Assembly (NCBI GenBank): GCA_958295835.1 | Contig: OY282378.1 | Span: forward strand, 4,365,694 to 4,429,693 | From: an uncultured Gammaproteobacteria bacterium | GTDB lineage: Bacteria; Pseudomonadota; Gammaproteobacteria; HK1 | Reading direction: 5' to 3' | DNA: 64,000 nt | In this document: positions 35,307 to 45,358 of the stretch, in pieces | Position numbering within the stretch: the first letter of the stretch is position 1 | Layout of the letters: each line of letters starts with the position of its first letter | The notes under the pieces: model-generated | Databases searched by the model: none | Seen by the model: the letters and a program-made list of their open reading frames with translations, nothing else | What the model was told of the DNA's origin: nothing | Program-made: the position numbers and the translations under genes

Positions 35307-36083
35307 TCACCCCGGCCACACCGCTCGCGCGAAGAGGAGCACGGAGAGGGCCATCAGCACGAAGAGCGCAACCCTCTTGAAGGTCTCGGGATCGGTCTTG
35401 ACGAAGCCGCGATTGCCGGCCACGACCCCGGCGATCAGAACCGGCACGAAGACCGCGGTACGCCACCAGACGCTCTCGTCGATCAGTCCCCGGGCCGCGA
35501 ACATCAACGTTCCGACGCTGTCGGTACCGATGAAATAGGCGATGATCGAGGCCCGTCCCGCGACCACGCCGATCGGCGAGGAGAAGTAGAACAGGATCAC
35601 CGGCGGGCCGACGATCCCCATGCTCCCGTTGAGCACCCCGGCCATGAGCCCGACGCCGACCGTCGCGGGCCGGCCGGGCTCCTTCGCGAGCGCGAAGCCG
35701 CGCAGGATCAGGATCGCGGCGACGAGGACGACGACCGCGAGCGCCATGCGGATGGGCGCCGCGGGCAGACTGGAGAGGGCATGGATGCCGACGGGCGTCG
35801 CGGCCCAGGTGCCGAGCAGCAGAAGCCCGATGGACCGCCATCGCACGTCCTTCCAGATCCGTGGCAGGAGGGCGATGCTGGTGACGACCTCGAACATCAG
35901 GACCATCGGAACGACCTGCAGCGGCGGGAGCAGGAGCGAGAGGCTGGTCATCCACAGCATGGATGCGCCGAAGCCGGTGTAGCCCTTGAGCCAGGCGCCC
36001 GCGAGCACCGCGGCCACACCGTACAGGAAGCCCGGCCCGTCCAGGCCCGTCGCTTCGAGGATCCAGCCCGGCATCTCGTTCAC
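35307..36083 (-). CDS. TauE/SafE-family (TSUP) membrane permease
   Basis: The 258-residue protein has about eight hydrophobic segments and the TSUP repeat signatures GAWLKGYTGFGASML near the N-terminus and MAGVLNGSMGIVGPPVILFYF in the second half. Members export sulfite, sulfoacetate or other organic anions. The GTG start is chosen because AGGAGG lies seven bases upstream; an ATG three codons on is an alternative. No sulfur-oxidation genes flank it, so the substrate cannot be inferred. Confidence 0.88.
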   Translation of the reverse strand: MNEMPGWILEATGLDGPGFLYGVAAVLAGAWLKGYTGFGASMLWMTSLSLLLPPLQVVPMVLMFEVVTSIALLPRIWKDVRWRSIGLLLLGTWAATPVGIHALSSLPAAPIRMALAVVVLVAAILILRGFALAKEPGRPATVGVGLMAGVLNGSMGIVGPPVILFYFSSPIGVVAGRASIIAYFIGTDSVGTLMFAARGLIDESVWWRTAVFVPVLIAGVVAGNRGFVKTDPETFKRVALFVLMALSVLLFARAVWPG

Positions 36084-36304
36084 GCCTTCACCTCCTGCGC
36101 ACCGCGACCAGGGCGCGATCGAGCCCGATGAAGTCTGGTTCCATCCGCCGTCGTCAGCCAAACTACACCGGCGGATCGCCATCCCGGCTCCCCGGTCGTG
36201 CGGCGCCGCGGGTGATGGAGCCGGACGATGGCGGAAGGACGCACGGGCGAAGCCCCGGCGCCGGGGATCCACCGTACATTTCACACAACGGGGAGGCCGC
36301 CTCC

Positions 36305-37423
<1,119 letters not shown>

Positions 37424-37559
37424 GCCGGCATCGGCCCTCCCTCGGTGGTGGGCGGCGATGCACCGGGGAGTCGTCCGGACCCATCGCCGGAGTCGAGGCC
37501 GGGACGGGGTGTTTCGCCGCCGCCTCCGGCGACCCCCACTCTCCCCAGGCCAAAGTCCG

Positions 37560-37760
37560 TCAGAGGTCGTCCAGATCGAAGAAGTGCGTTGGCCCGGCGC
37601 GGCGGCCGGCGACATCCCTGGCGAGGGTGGTCTTACCGACCTGCCGGGCGCCCACAAGGCCAACCACGGGATTGTTCGCGATCAGCCGTTCCAGCGCGAC
37701 ACGGTGCCTTCCGCGTTCGATCATGGTCTTGCCAGACCATGAAATCTGGACGACAGGCAT
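37560..37760 (-). pseudogene. Truncated AAA_14/DUF4143-type ATPase fragment
   Basis: The 66-codon frame contains the N-terminus of an AAA_14 protein: NPVVGLVGARQVGKTTLARDVA (Walker A) and HFFDLDDL. It then stops, where family members continue for over 300 residues. The sequence after the stop shows no continuation in any frame. It is a dead fragment between ald and the oxidoreductase gene. The rest of 37424-37859 holds nothing recognisable. Confidence 0.65.
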
Positions 37761-37859
37761 CCGGATTTCCGGATAGGCGGCCGACCGCCACCGCTGGCGG
37801 GCATCAGTGATCTCACGTTGCGTCGAGGGCTCGGAGACGAATCACCGCAGCCCGCGCCT

Positions 37860-39482
37860 TCAGCCGCGCGCCGCGTCGGCGCGGATCATGTCCGCGGCCT
37901 TCTCCGCGATCATGATGGTCGGGGCGTTCGTGTTCCCGGAGGTGATCACCGGCATCACCGAGGCGTCCACGACGCGCAGCCCCCCGATGCCGTGCACGCG
38001 CAGCCGCTCATCGACCACCGCGTTCGTTCCCCGCCCCATCGCGCACGTCCCCACCGGGTGATAAATGGTCTCCGCGATGCCCCGTGCCGCCTCCAGCAGC
38101 TCCTCGTCGGTGCGCGCTTCCGGTCCGGGGAGCAGCTCCTCCTCCACGAAGGGACGCATCGCGCGCGTGCCGGCGATGGCGCGCGTCATCCTGAGCCCGG
38201 CCACCGCCGTCTCGCGGTCCAGCGCGGTGGCGAGGTAGTTCGGCTCGATGGCCGGGTAGGCGTAAGGATCGGGATGCTTGATGCGGACCCGGCCGCGGCT
38301 CTCCGGGCGGAGCTGGCATACCGATGAGGTGAACGCCGAGAAGCGGTGCAGGCCCTCCCCCGGCTTGTCGGCGCTCAGGGGCTGGAAGTGGAACTGGATG
38401 TCGGGCGTCTCCAGCTCGGGGCGGGTGCGGACGAAGGCGTAGACCTGGCTCGCGCCCATGCTCATCGGCCCGCTGCGCTTCAGGATGTACTCGATCCCGA
38501 TGAGCATCTTGCGCAAGGGGTGGTTCACCTCGTCGTTGAGGGTCGGCCGGGTGCACTTGTACACCGCGCGGAGCTGGAGATGGTCCTGGAGGTTCCCGCC
38601 GACGCCGGGCAGGTCGTGCACCGGCTCGATCCCGTGGCGTGCCAGCAGATCCGCCGGTCCGACCGCCGAGAGCTGGAGGATCTGCGGCGAGCCGATCGCG
38701 CCGGCGCAGAGCAGCACCTCCGCCCGCGCCCGCGCCTCGTGCACCTCGGCCCCGATGGCGTAGCGCACCCCGACCGCGCGCCGGCCCTCGAAGCACAGGC
38801 GGTGGACGTGCGCGCCGGTGACGATGCTCAGGTTGGGGCGCCGGCGGGCGGGGCGCAGATACCCGGCCGCGGTGCTGCACCGAAAGCCCTTGCGCATGGT
38901 GAGCTGGAAGTAGCCCGCGCCTTCCTGGTTCGCCCCGTTGATATCATCGTTGCGGGGGATCCCGATCTCCTCCGCCCCGGCGATGAACGCATCGCATACG
39001 TCGCGCCGCACCCGCATGTCGCTCACCCCCAGGGGGCCGCCGGCGCCGTGCCACTCGTCCGCCCCCCGCTCCTGGTCCTCGGCCTTGATGAAGTAGGGCA
39101 GCACGTCCTCGAACGACCAGCCGGCGTTGCCGAGCTGGCGCCAGTGGTCGAAGTCCCGCGGCTGGCCGCGGACGTAGAGCAGGCCGTTGATGGAGCTCGA
39201 CCCGCCGAGGACCTTCCCCCGCGGCCAGTCGAGGCTGCGCCCGTTGAGCGAGGGCTCGGGCTCGGTGCGGTAACACCAGTCCGTGCGCGGGTCGTGCATG
39301 GTCTTGAAGTAGCCGACCGGGACGTGGATCCAGGGGTTGGTGTCCTTGCCGCCGGCTTCGAGCAGAAGGACGTTGGTCGAAGGGTCCTCGCTCAGGCGGG
39401 CCGCCAGGGCGCAGCCCGCCGATCCGGCGCCGGCGACGACGTAGTCCGCCTCGACGATCGGGGGGCGTGTCGCGTCAGCCAT
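37860..39482 (-). CDS. GMC-family FAD-dependent oxidoreductase (choline/alcohol dehydrogenase-like)
   Basis: The 540-residue flavoprotein has the FAD-binding motif YVVAGAGSAGCALAARLSED, the GMC signature WPRGKVLGGSSSINGLLYVRG and the second signature GAIGSPQILQLSAVGP. The catalytic histidine is in IYHPVGTCAMG, and the C-terminal NTNAPTIMIAEKAADMI is typical. The start at MADATRPPIVEADYVV is chosen; the frame is open 21 codons further. betA-type choline dehydrogenase is possible, but without betB or betI nearby I leave it generic. Confidence 0.92.
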   Translation of the reverse strand: MADATRPPIVEADYVVAGAGSAGCALAARLSEDPSTNVLLLEAGGKDTNPWIHVPVGYFKTMHDPRTDWCYRTEPEPSLNGRSLDWPRGKVLGGSSSINGLLYVRGQPRDFDHWRQLGNAGWSFEDVLPYFIKAEDQERGADEWHGAGGPLGVSDMRVRRDVCDAFIAGAEEIGIPRNDDINGANQEGAGYFQLTMRKGFRCSTAAGYLRPARRRPNLSIVTGAHVHRLCFEGRRAVGVRYAIGAEVHEARARAEVLLCAGAIGSPQILQLSAVGPADLLARHGIEPVHDLPGVGGNLQDHLQLRAVYKCTRPTLNDEVNHPLRKMLIGIEYILKRSGPMSMGASQVYAFVRTRPELETPDIQFHFQPLSADKPGEGLHRFSAFTSSVCQLRPESRGRVRIKHPDPYAYPAIEPNYLATALDRETAVAGLRMTRAIAGTRAMRPFVEEELLPGPEARTDEELLEAARGIAETIYHPVGTCAMGRGTNAVVDERLRVHGIGGLRVVDASVMPVITSGNTNAPTIMIAEKAADMIRADAARG

Positions 39483-39580
39483 CGGCCATGCCTCCATGCG
39501 CCGCCGCCGTGCGGCCCCGGTGTGGCGCCGGCCGCGCCCGCTCATTACCCTCGCGGATGCGGCACGGCAGGGAGCTGTCC

Positions 39581-40555
39581 ATGGACGTCATCGAACACCT
39601 CATCGAACGCGCAAAATCCCGTCCCCGAACCGTCGTCCTGCCGGAGGGCGAGGACCCCAGGATCCTCCATGCGGCGAGACGCCTGCACGACGGCGGCATC
39701 GCCCGCCCCATGTTAATCGGGGAACGCGCCGCGCTGGAAGCGGCAGCGGCGGCAGCCGGCGTCCCGCTCGATCCGATCGAGAGCATCTCGCCCACGGCCA
39801 GCGCCGCGCTCGATGCATACGCGGCGCTCTACGTCGAAGGCCGGCCGAAGACGAGCGAGCGGGTGGCGAAACGGCTGCTTGCGAAGCCGCTGTTCTACGC
39901 GGCGATGGCGGTGAAGGCGGGCGACGCGGACGCGCTCGTGGCCGGAGCGAACCAGCCCACCGCGCGGGTCATCGAAGCCGGGTTGATGTCGGTGGGCCTC
40001 GCGCCGGGCATCGCGACCCCGTCGAGCTTCTTCATCATGGCCCCCCGCGGAGGCGGGGACCCGCTCGTCTTCGCCGACTGCGCGGTCAACATCGAGCCGG
40101 ACCCCGAGGCGCTGGCGGACATCGCGATCGCCTCGGCCCGGAGCGCCGAGAAGCTGCTCCGGGTCCCCGCGCGGGTGGCGATGCTGTCGTTCTCCACGCA
40201 CGGCAGCGCCAGGCACGAGCGGGTGGAGAAGGTCCGCCGGGCGGTGGAGATCGTGTGCTCGCGGGCGCCGGGGCTCGCGATCGACGGCGAGCTCCAGGCG
40301 GACGCCGCGATCGTGCCGAGGGTCGCCGCGCTGAAGGTCAAGAACCCGAGCGAGGTCGCGGGCAAGGCCAACGTCCTCGTGTTCCCGGACCTCGACGCCG
40401 GCAACATCGGTTACAAGCTGAGCGAGCACCTCGGTGGGATGCGCGCCATCGGCCCCTTCCTGCAAGGCTTCGCGCGGCCGTTGTGCGATCTGTCGCGTGG
40501 CGCGACGGTCGACGACGTGGTGGCCGCGGCGGCGATCACCGCGGTGATGTCCTGA
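39581..40555 (+). CDS. pta: Phosphate acetyltransferase
   Basis: The 324-residue short-form Pta interconverts acetyl-CoA and acetyl phosphate. Signature blocks include RTVVLPEGEDPRILHAA, VAGANQPTARVI, FADCAVNIEPDP, MLSFSTHGSARHERVEKV and KANVLVFPDLDAGNIGYKL. The start has GGGAG six bases upstream of MDVIEHLIERA. No ackA is adjacent, although the two are commonly paired. It is convergent with the ABC transporter ATPase gene. Confidence 0.93.
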   Translation: MDVIEHLIERAKSRPRTVVLPEGEDPRILHAARRLHDGGIARPMLIGERAALEAAAAAAGVPLDPIESISPTASAALDAYAALYVEGRPKTSERVAKRLLAKPLFYAAMAVKAGDADALVAGANQPTARVIEAGLMSVGLAPGIATPSSFFIMAPRGGGDPLVFADCAVNIEPDPEALADIAIASARSAEKLLRVPARVAMLSFSTHGSARHERVEKVRRAVEIVCSRAPGLAIDGELQADAAIVPRVAALKVKNPSEVAGKANVLVFPDLDAGNIGYKLSEHLGGMRAIGPFLQGFARPLCDLSRGATVDDVVAAAAITAVMS

Positions 40556-40592
40556 TCCTGCACGGCCCGAACCGCGCCTTCCTGATCCCCGC

Positions 40593-41591
40593 TCACGCCA
40601 CGTCGTTCAGATGGCAGGCCGACCAGTGGCCCGCGGCAACCTCGCGCAGCCGCGGGACCTCGCTGCGGCAGCGCGGCAGGGCGTGCGGGCAGCGAGGATG
40701 GAAATGGCAGCCTTGCGGGGGATCGAGCGGAGAGGGAATCTCGCCGCGGATGGGCTCGAATGCGCGGTGCCGCAAATCCATGCGCGGCACCTCCGCGAGC
40801 AGCGCCCGGGTATAGGGATGGTTGGGCCTGCCGAACAGCACCGCGGTGGGCGCGCGCTCGACCACCCGTCCGAGATACATGATCACTACCCGATCGGAGA
40901 GATGCCGGACCACGCCGAGATCGTGGCTGATGAACAGGTACGTCAAGTCCAGCTCGGCGCGCAGGCGCATGAACAGGTTGAGTATCTGCGCCTGGATGGA
41001 CACGTCGAGGGCGGCGACCGCCTCGTCGCATACCAGGAACTCCGGCGCCACCGCGAGCGCACGGGCGATGCCGATGCGCTGCCGCTGTCCGCCCGAGAAC
41101 TGGTGCGGGTAGCGGCGCTTCAACGCGGGGTCGAGGCCGACCCTGAGCATCACCTCGTCGACTCGGCCGTCGAGCTCGTCCCGCCTCCAGATCCCGTGGA
41201 CGTCCGGCGCCTCGCCGATGATCCGGCCCACGCGCTGGCGTGGACTCAGGGAGGCGTAAGGGTCCTGGAAGATCATCTGGACCTTGAGGGTGTAGTCGGC
41301 GCGCTCCTCCCGGCTCATCCGGGGCACCGGGCGCCCGCGGAATGCGAGGGTTCCGCTCGTGGGCTCGTGGATGCCGGCCACCACGCGGCCCAGGGTCGAC
41401 TTGCCGCAGCCGGATTCGCCGACCAGACCGACGACCTCGCCAGCCTCGATCGACAGATCGACGCCGTCGACGGCGCGCACCACTTCTTCGCGCAGGTTCG
41501 CGCCCAGCCGCCCGGCCGCGCGGGCGACCAGGTCCAGGGGCTTGACGAAATGCCTCGACACGCCGTGCAGGCTCAACAGCGCCGAGGTCAT
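40593..41591 (-). CDS. Peptide-type ABC transporter ATPase, OppF/DppF-like
   Basis: The 332-residue ATPase has Walker A GLVGESGCGKSTLGR, signature FSGGQRQRIGIARAL, Walker B EFLVCDEAVAALD and the H-loop FISHDLGVV. A C-terminal Cys-containing oligopeptide-transporter extension (GCHFHPRCPHALPRC) is present. The start overlaps the stop of the partner ATPase (ATGA), so the two are co-translated. It is the last gene of the permease-ATPase operon importing peptides, opines or related solutes. Confidence 0.95.
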   Translation of the reverse strand: MTSALLSLHGVSRHFVKPLDLVARAAGRLGANLREEVVRAVDGVDLSIEAGEVVGLVGESGCGKSTLGRVVAGIHEPTSGTLAFRGRPVPRMSREERADYTLKVQMIFQDPYASLSPRQRVGRIIGEAPDVHGIWRRDELDGRVDEVMLRVGLDPALKRRYPHQFSGGQRQRIGIARALAVAPEFLVCDEAVAALDVSIQAQILNLFMRLRAELDLTYLFISHDLGVVRHLSDRVVIMYLGRVVERAPTAVLFGRPNHPYTRALLAEVPRMDLRHRAFEPIRGEIPSPLDPPQGCHFHPRCPHALPRCRSEVPRLREVAAGHWSACHLNDVA

Positions 41592-42580
41592 CGCCCGCTG
41601 CCCGGATGGTGACAGGACACCAGGCGCTCGCCGCCGGGCGAGCGCGGCGCCGGATCGTCGTCGCGGCATCGACGGGTCGCCCGCGGGCAGCGCTCGCGGA
41701 ATCGGCAGCCCGGCCCGACGTCGATCAGCGAGGGCATCATGCCGGGGATCTGCGCAAGCGCTCCGCCCGCGGCATCGTGGCTTGGAATCGAGCCGATCAG
41801 GCCCTCGGTGTAAGGATGCTCCGGCGTATCCAGCACCTCGTCGACGCTGCCCTGCTCCACGATGCGCCCCGCGTACATGACCGCCACCCGGTCGGCGAGT
41901 CCGGCCACCACCGAGAGATCATGGGTGATCCAGATCAGCGCCATCTCCCGTTCGCGGCGCAGGCGCTGCATCTCGTGGAGGATCTGGGCCTGGATGGTCA
42001 CGTCGAGGGCGGTGGTCGGCTCGTCGGCGATGATCAGATCCGGTGCGTGCAGCATGGCGATGGCGATGACCACCCGCTGGCGCATGCCACCGGAGAACTG
42101 GTGGGGATAGGCGCGCAGCCGCTCTTCGGGAGACGGAATGCCGACGAGGCCGAGGGCGTCGCGCGCCCGTCGCCACGCCGCGTCGCGGCCGACCTTCGAG
42201 TGCGCCCGGATCGCCTCGATCATCTGCGTGTCGATGCGCAGCAACGGGTTCAGGGTCATCATGGGGTCCTGGAAGATCATGGCGATGCGCGATCCGCGCA
42301 ACCGCGCGAGGGCCGGCTCCCCGGCCGCCAGGAGGTCCTGGCCGTCGAACACGATCCTGCCCGCGGTGACGCGGCCGGGCTCGTCGATCAGGCCGATGAT
42401 GGAGAAGCCGGTGACCGACTTGCCGGACCCCGATTCGCCGACCAGGCCGAGGATCTCGCCGCGCCGGAGGCGGAGATCGATGCCGTCCACCGCTCTCACG
42501 GTCCCGGCCCGGGTGGCGAACTCGGTACGCAGCCCCTCGATGCGCAGCAGCTCTGCGCCCGCCCCGTTCGTATGGAACAA
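41588..42580 (-). CDS. Peptide-type ABC transporter ATPase, OppD/DppD-like
   Basis: The 330-residue ATPase has Walker A GLVGESGSGKSVTGFS, signature FSGGMRQRVVIAIAM, Walker B LIIADEPTTALD and ITHDLSVVAG. The oligopeptide_HPY extension is GCRFRERCPRATRRC. The start is a TTG that lies inside the 36-bp module of a dispersed repeat (42572-42607), so the translation start of this gene appears to be supplied by the repeat. It is separated from the upstream permease by two tandem hairpin repeats. Confidence 0.93.
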   Translation of the reverse strand: MFHTNGAGAELLRIEGLRTEFATRAGTVRAVDGIDLRLRRGEILGLVGESGSGKSVTGFSIIGLIDEPGRVTAGRIVFDGQDLLAAGEPALARLRGSRIAMIFQDPMMTLNPLLRIDTQMIEAIRAHSKVGRDAAWRRARDALGLVGIPSPEERLRAYPHQFSGGMRQRVVIAIAMLHAPDLIIADEPTTALDVTIQAQILHEMQRLRREREMALIWITHDLSVVAGLADRVAVMYAGRIVEQGSVDEVLDTPEHPYTEGLIGSIPSHDAAGGALAQIPGMMPSLIDVGPGCRFRERCPRATRRCRDDDPAPRSPGGERLVSCHHPGSGR

Positions 42581-42798
42581 GACTGTTCCCCGCCCGTCTA
42601 CGGCGCTGACTGGAGCGCGGCCGCGCAGCGGTCGCCACTCACCGGAGTCGAGGCGCTGACCGATGCACCCGCGATTCCGCGCAGCGGAATCGCCAAGCGA
42701 CCGCGCCCGCGGTCGCCACTCACCGGAGTCGAGGCACTGACCGATGCACCCGCGATTCCGCGCAGCGGAATCGCCAAGCGACCGCGCCCGCGGTCGCC
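42572..42798 (+). repeat. Dispersed hairpin repeat, copy B with 81-bp tandem duplication
   Basis: A 36-bp module (42572-42607, beginning ATGGAACAAGACTGTTCC) is followed by two 81-bp units at 42637-42717 and 42718-42798. They differ at one noted base and each holds the inverted repeats GCGATTCCGC/GCGGAATCGC and GCGACCGC/GCGGTCGC. Both modules also occur at 16332-16432. The element fills the whole gap between a permease stop and an ATPase start. Confidence 0.9.
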
Positions 42799-42800
42799 GC

Positions 42801-44114
42801 TCACCGTTGCAGCCTCGGATTGAGGATGTCGCGCAGCTCGTCGCCGACGAGGTTGATGGCCACCACCGTGATGAGCAGCGCGACGCCGGGCGACATGCTG
42901 ATCCACGGGTAGCCCGACAGCAGATAGTCGAACCCGTTGGAGATCAGCAGTCCCAGCGACGGCTGGGTCACCGGCAGGCCGAGGCCGAGGAAGCTCAGGG
43001 TCGCTTCGAGCGAGATCGCATGAGCCACCTCCAGCGTCGCGATCACGATCAGCGACGGCGTGCAGTTGGGCAGGATGTGGTACACGATGATGCGGGCCGG
43101 TCCGAGGCCCAGGCAGGCGGCGGATTCCACGTACTCCTTCTGCCGCTCCGCCAGCGCGACGCCGCGGGCGGTACGGGCGTACAGCGCCCATTGCACGATC
43201 ACCAGGGCCAGCACCACGTTGAAGATCCCCTTGCCGAGGATCGCCAGCAGGATCAGCGCCACCAGGATGGTCGGGAAGCTCAGTTGAAGGTCGACCACGC
43301 GCATGATGAGCGCATCCGCACGGCCGCCGTGGTAGGCGGCGTACAGGCCGACCAGGGTCCCGAAGCTCAGGGCGATCAGCACCGAGACGAGGGCCACCCC
43401 GAGGCTGATGCGCAGGCCGTAGAAGATGGCGCTCAGCATGTCGCGGCCCTGATCGTCGGTGCCCAGCCAGTAGGTCATCAGGTGCCGTTGCGTCCCGCCG
43501 GAGGCGGTCAGGGTGAACCGGACGCCATCCCCGGCCGATGCCGGCAGGGTGACCACCAGATCCCGCACGTCCTCGCCGGTGAGCTTCCACACGTTGCGGA
43601 ACCGGTCCTTCTTGCCCGCGGACAGCTCGGTGCCGCGCGGAAGGCCCCGAAGCTGCGCGCTACGCAAGGGGTCCAGTGGACCGGCGGGCGCCGGGGCGAG
43701 GGTCATCCGGAAGCGCCGGGCGCCGGTGCCGTCCGGCGCCGCGGCGAGCCGTAGTTCGAGCGCGCCTGCGGGGGCGTCGCCGGCGCGTCCACGGGCCTTG
43801 ACGTCGTAGCCCGGCCGATCGCCGGTCAGGCGATCCCGGATGGTGACGGTCATCCCGACGTCCGCCGGCCGGGAGAGCTTCGCCGACCCCGGCGGCAGGC
43901 GGCCGTCCTCGATGTCGATGGCCCGCAGGTCGTATGGATTCTGCGGCGCGATCAGCGGCGCGGTCACCGCGATGACCGCCACTGCCGACAACGTGGCCAG
44001 CGCCAGCATCGCGATTCGGCTCTCCGCATACTGGGCCGCGATCCGGCGCAACGGCGACCGCGTGTCGCCGGCCGGAGCGGTGGTCGCGGTGGTCGCGGCG
44101 GCCGGGCGCGCCAT
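42801..44114 (-). CDS. Peptide-type ABC transporter permease, DppC-like, with large periplasmic insert
   Basis: The 437-residue permease has an N-terminal cytoplasmic tail, TM1 at about 36-57, and the core with WLGTDDQGRDMLSAIFYG (about 216) and the EAA loop YVESAACLGLGPARIIVYHILPN. DppC proteins are usually about 280-320 residues. The extra 135 residues (about 78-212) lie between TM1 and the WLGTD motif and are predicted extracytoplasmic. The insert contains beta-rich, Pro/Gly-rich sequence that I do not recognise. The start lies two bases after the dppB-like gene, so the two are coupled. Confidence 0.93.
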   Translation of the reverse strand: MARPAAATTATTAPAGDTRSPLRRIAAQYAESRIAMLALATLSAVAVIAVTAPLIAPQNPYDLRAIDIEDGRLPPGSAKLSRPADVGMTVTIRDRLTGDRPGYDVKARGRAGDAPAGALELRLAAAPDGTGARRFRMTLAPAPAGPLDPLRSAQLRGLPRGTELSAGKKDRFRNVWKLTGEDVRDLVVTLPASAGDGVRFTLTASGGTQRHLMTYWLGTDDQGRDMLSAIFYGLRISLGVALVSVLIALSFGTLVGLYAAYHGGRADALIMRVVDLQLSFPTILVALILLAILGKGIFNVVLALVIVQWALYARTARGVALAERQKEYVESAACLGLGPARIIVYHILPNCTPSLIVIATLEVAHAISLEATLSFLGLGLPVTQPSLGLLISNGFDYLLSGYPWISMSPGVALLITVVAINLVGDELRDILNPRLQR

Positions 44115-44116
44115 CG

Positions 44117-45097
44117 TCAGTCCCCGCCGCTCTGGGCGGTCCGGATCCGTGGATCGATCACCGAGTAGAGGATGTCCACGATCAGGTTGATGGTGATGAA
44201 CAGCATGACGATCACGATCAGGTAGGCGACGATGACCGGGCGGTCGAGGATGTAGACGGAGTCGATGATCAGCTTGCCCATCCCCGGCCAGGCGAAGACC
44301 GTTTCGGTCACCACCGAGTACGCGATCAGGCCGCCGAGCTGCAGCCCGATCACCGTGATCAGCACCACCAGGGTGTTCTTGAGGATGTGCACGAACACGA
44401 TCCGGCGCCACGCCAGACCCTTGGCCCGCGCGAACCTGATGTAGTCCAGCAGCACGATCTCGCGCACGTTCGCCCGCACCAGCCGGATGATCAGCGTGCA
44501 CTGGAACAACGCGAGGTTGACCGCCGGCAGCAGGACGTGCCGCCAGCCGTCCGCCGTCCACAGGCTGGAGGTGATGCCGAACACGGTGTCGAGCTCGCCG
44601 CGCCCGCCGGACGGAAACAGCCCCCAGCTCACCGCCAGCACGAAGATCAGCATCAGGCCCTGCCAGAAGTTGGGGATCGACACCCCGATGATCGACGTAC
44701 CCATGATGAGCCGCGCGGGAACGGTGTCCGGATGCAGGCCGGTGTACATGCCGAGCGGAATCCCGGTGGCGAGCGCCATGACCATGGCCACGAACACCAG
44801 CTCCAGGGTCGCGGGCATGCGTTGCACCACGAGCTTCAGCGCCGGCTCGCTGAACGCGAACGACCGGCCCAGATCGCCCTGCACCAGGTTCGAGATGTAG
44901 ACGAGGATCTGCTTCCAGAGCGGCTGATCGAGGCCCAGAAGCCGGACCATGCGCTCGAACTCTTCCTGGTCGGCCTCGGTGGACACCATCACGTCCACCG
45001 GGTTGCCGATGACGTACACGCCGACGAAGACCAGCACGAGCATGATCACGATGACCAGCACGCTTTGCAGCAGGCGGCGGACGATGTACAGGGTCAT
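44117..45097 (-). CDS. Peptide-type ABC transporter permease, DppB-like
   Basis: The 326-residue permease has six predicted TM segments and the family N-terminus MTLYIVRRLLQSVLVIVIM. The GDLGRSFAFSEPAL motif and the EAA loop RFARAKGLAWRRIVFVHILKN are present, followed by ETVFAWPGMGKL. No Shine-Dalgarno is visible. The region upstream is the island, not the binding-protein gene that normally precedes dppB. It may have lost its original leader. Confidence 0.95.
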   Translation of the reverse strand: MTLYIVRRLLQSVLVIVIMLVLVFVGVYVIGNPVDVMVSTEADQEEFERMVRLLGLDQPLWKQILVYISNLVQGDLGRSFAFSEPALKLVVQRMPATLELVFVAMVMALATGIPLGMYTGLHPDTVPARLIMGTSIIGVSIPNFWQGLMLIFVLAVSWGLFPSGGRGELDTVFGITSSLWTADGWRHVLLPAVNLALFQCTLIIRLVRANVREIVLLDYIRFARAKGLAWRRIVFVHILKNTLVVLITVIGLQLGGLIAYSVVTETVFAWPGMGKLIIDSVYILDRPVIVAYLIVIVMLFITINLIVDILYSVIDPRIRTAQSGGD

Positions 45098-45117
45098 CGG
45101 TTCAGTTGGAGCTGATC

Positions 45118-45291
45118 CGCTTCTGTGGATGGCTTGGAGGTCGGGGAGGCGACCGGGTCGTATGCAGGATGCCTCAGTGCGTGCAAGTCTTGCCGCAGCT
45201 TTCCCCGTGGTATGACGACATCGTGAAGATCGGCGGCGAAGACGGCGAGCGCAATCCCACCCATGCGCACGTCATCGCGCAGCTTCACCAC
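45118..45291 (-). pseudogene. Probable N-terminal remnant of a DUF499-type ATPase
   Basis: The frame reads VVKLRDDVRMGGIALAVFAADLHDVV, the pattern I associate with the first residues of DUF499 proteins, and then loses similarity. The family's following Walker A region is absent. If correct, it is debris of a second or earlier ATPase gene at the left edge of the island. The match is from memory and short. A chance open frame cannot be excluded. Confidence 0.35.
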
Positions 45292-45358
45292 ACGATGTGA
45301 ACCGCCCCGGGAATCCCGGAGACTACACTTGTTGAGTCTTCGGGGATGACGAGGACGT

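Noticed and set aside
45098..45358. Attachment site or tRNA marking the left island boundary
   Set aside because: No tRNA-like sequence and no matching direct repeat at the right edge was found by eye.
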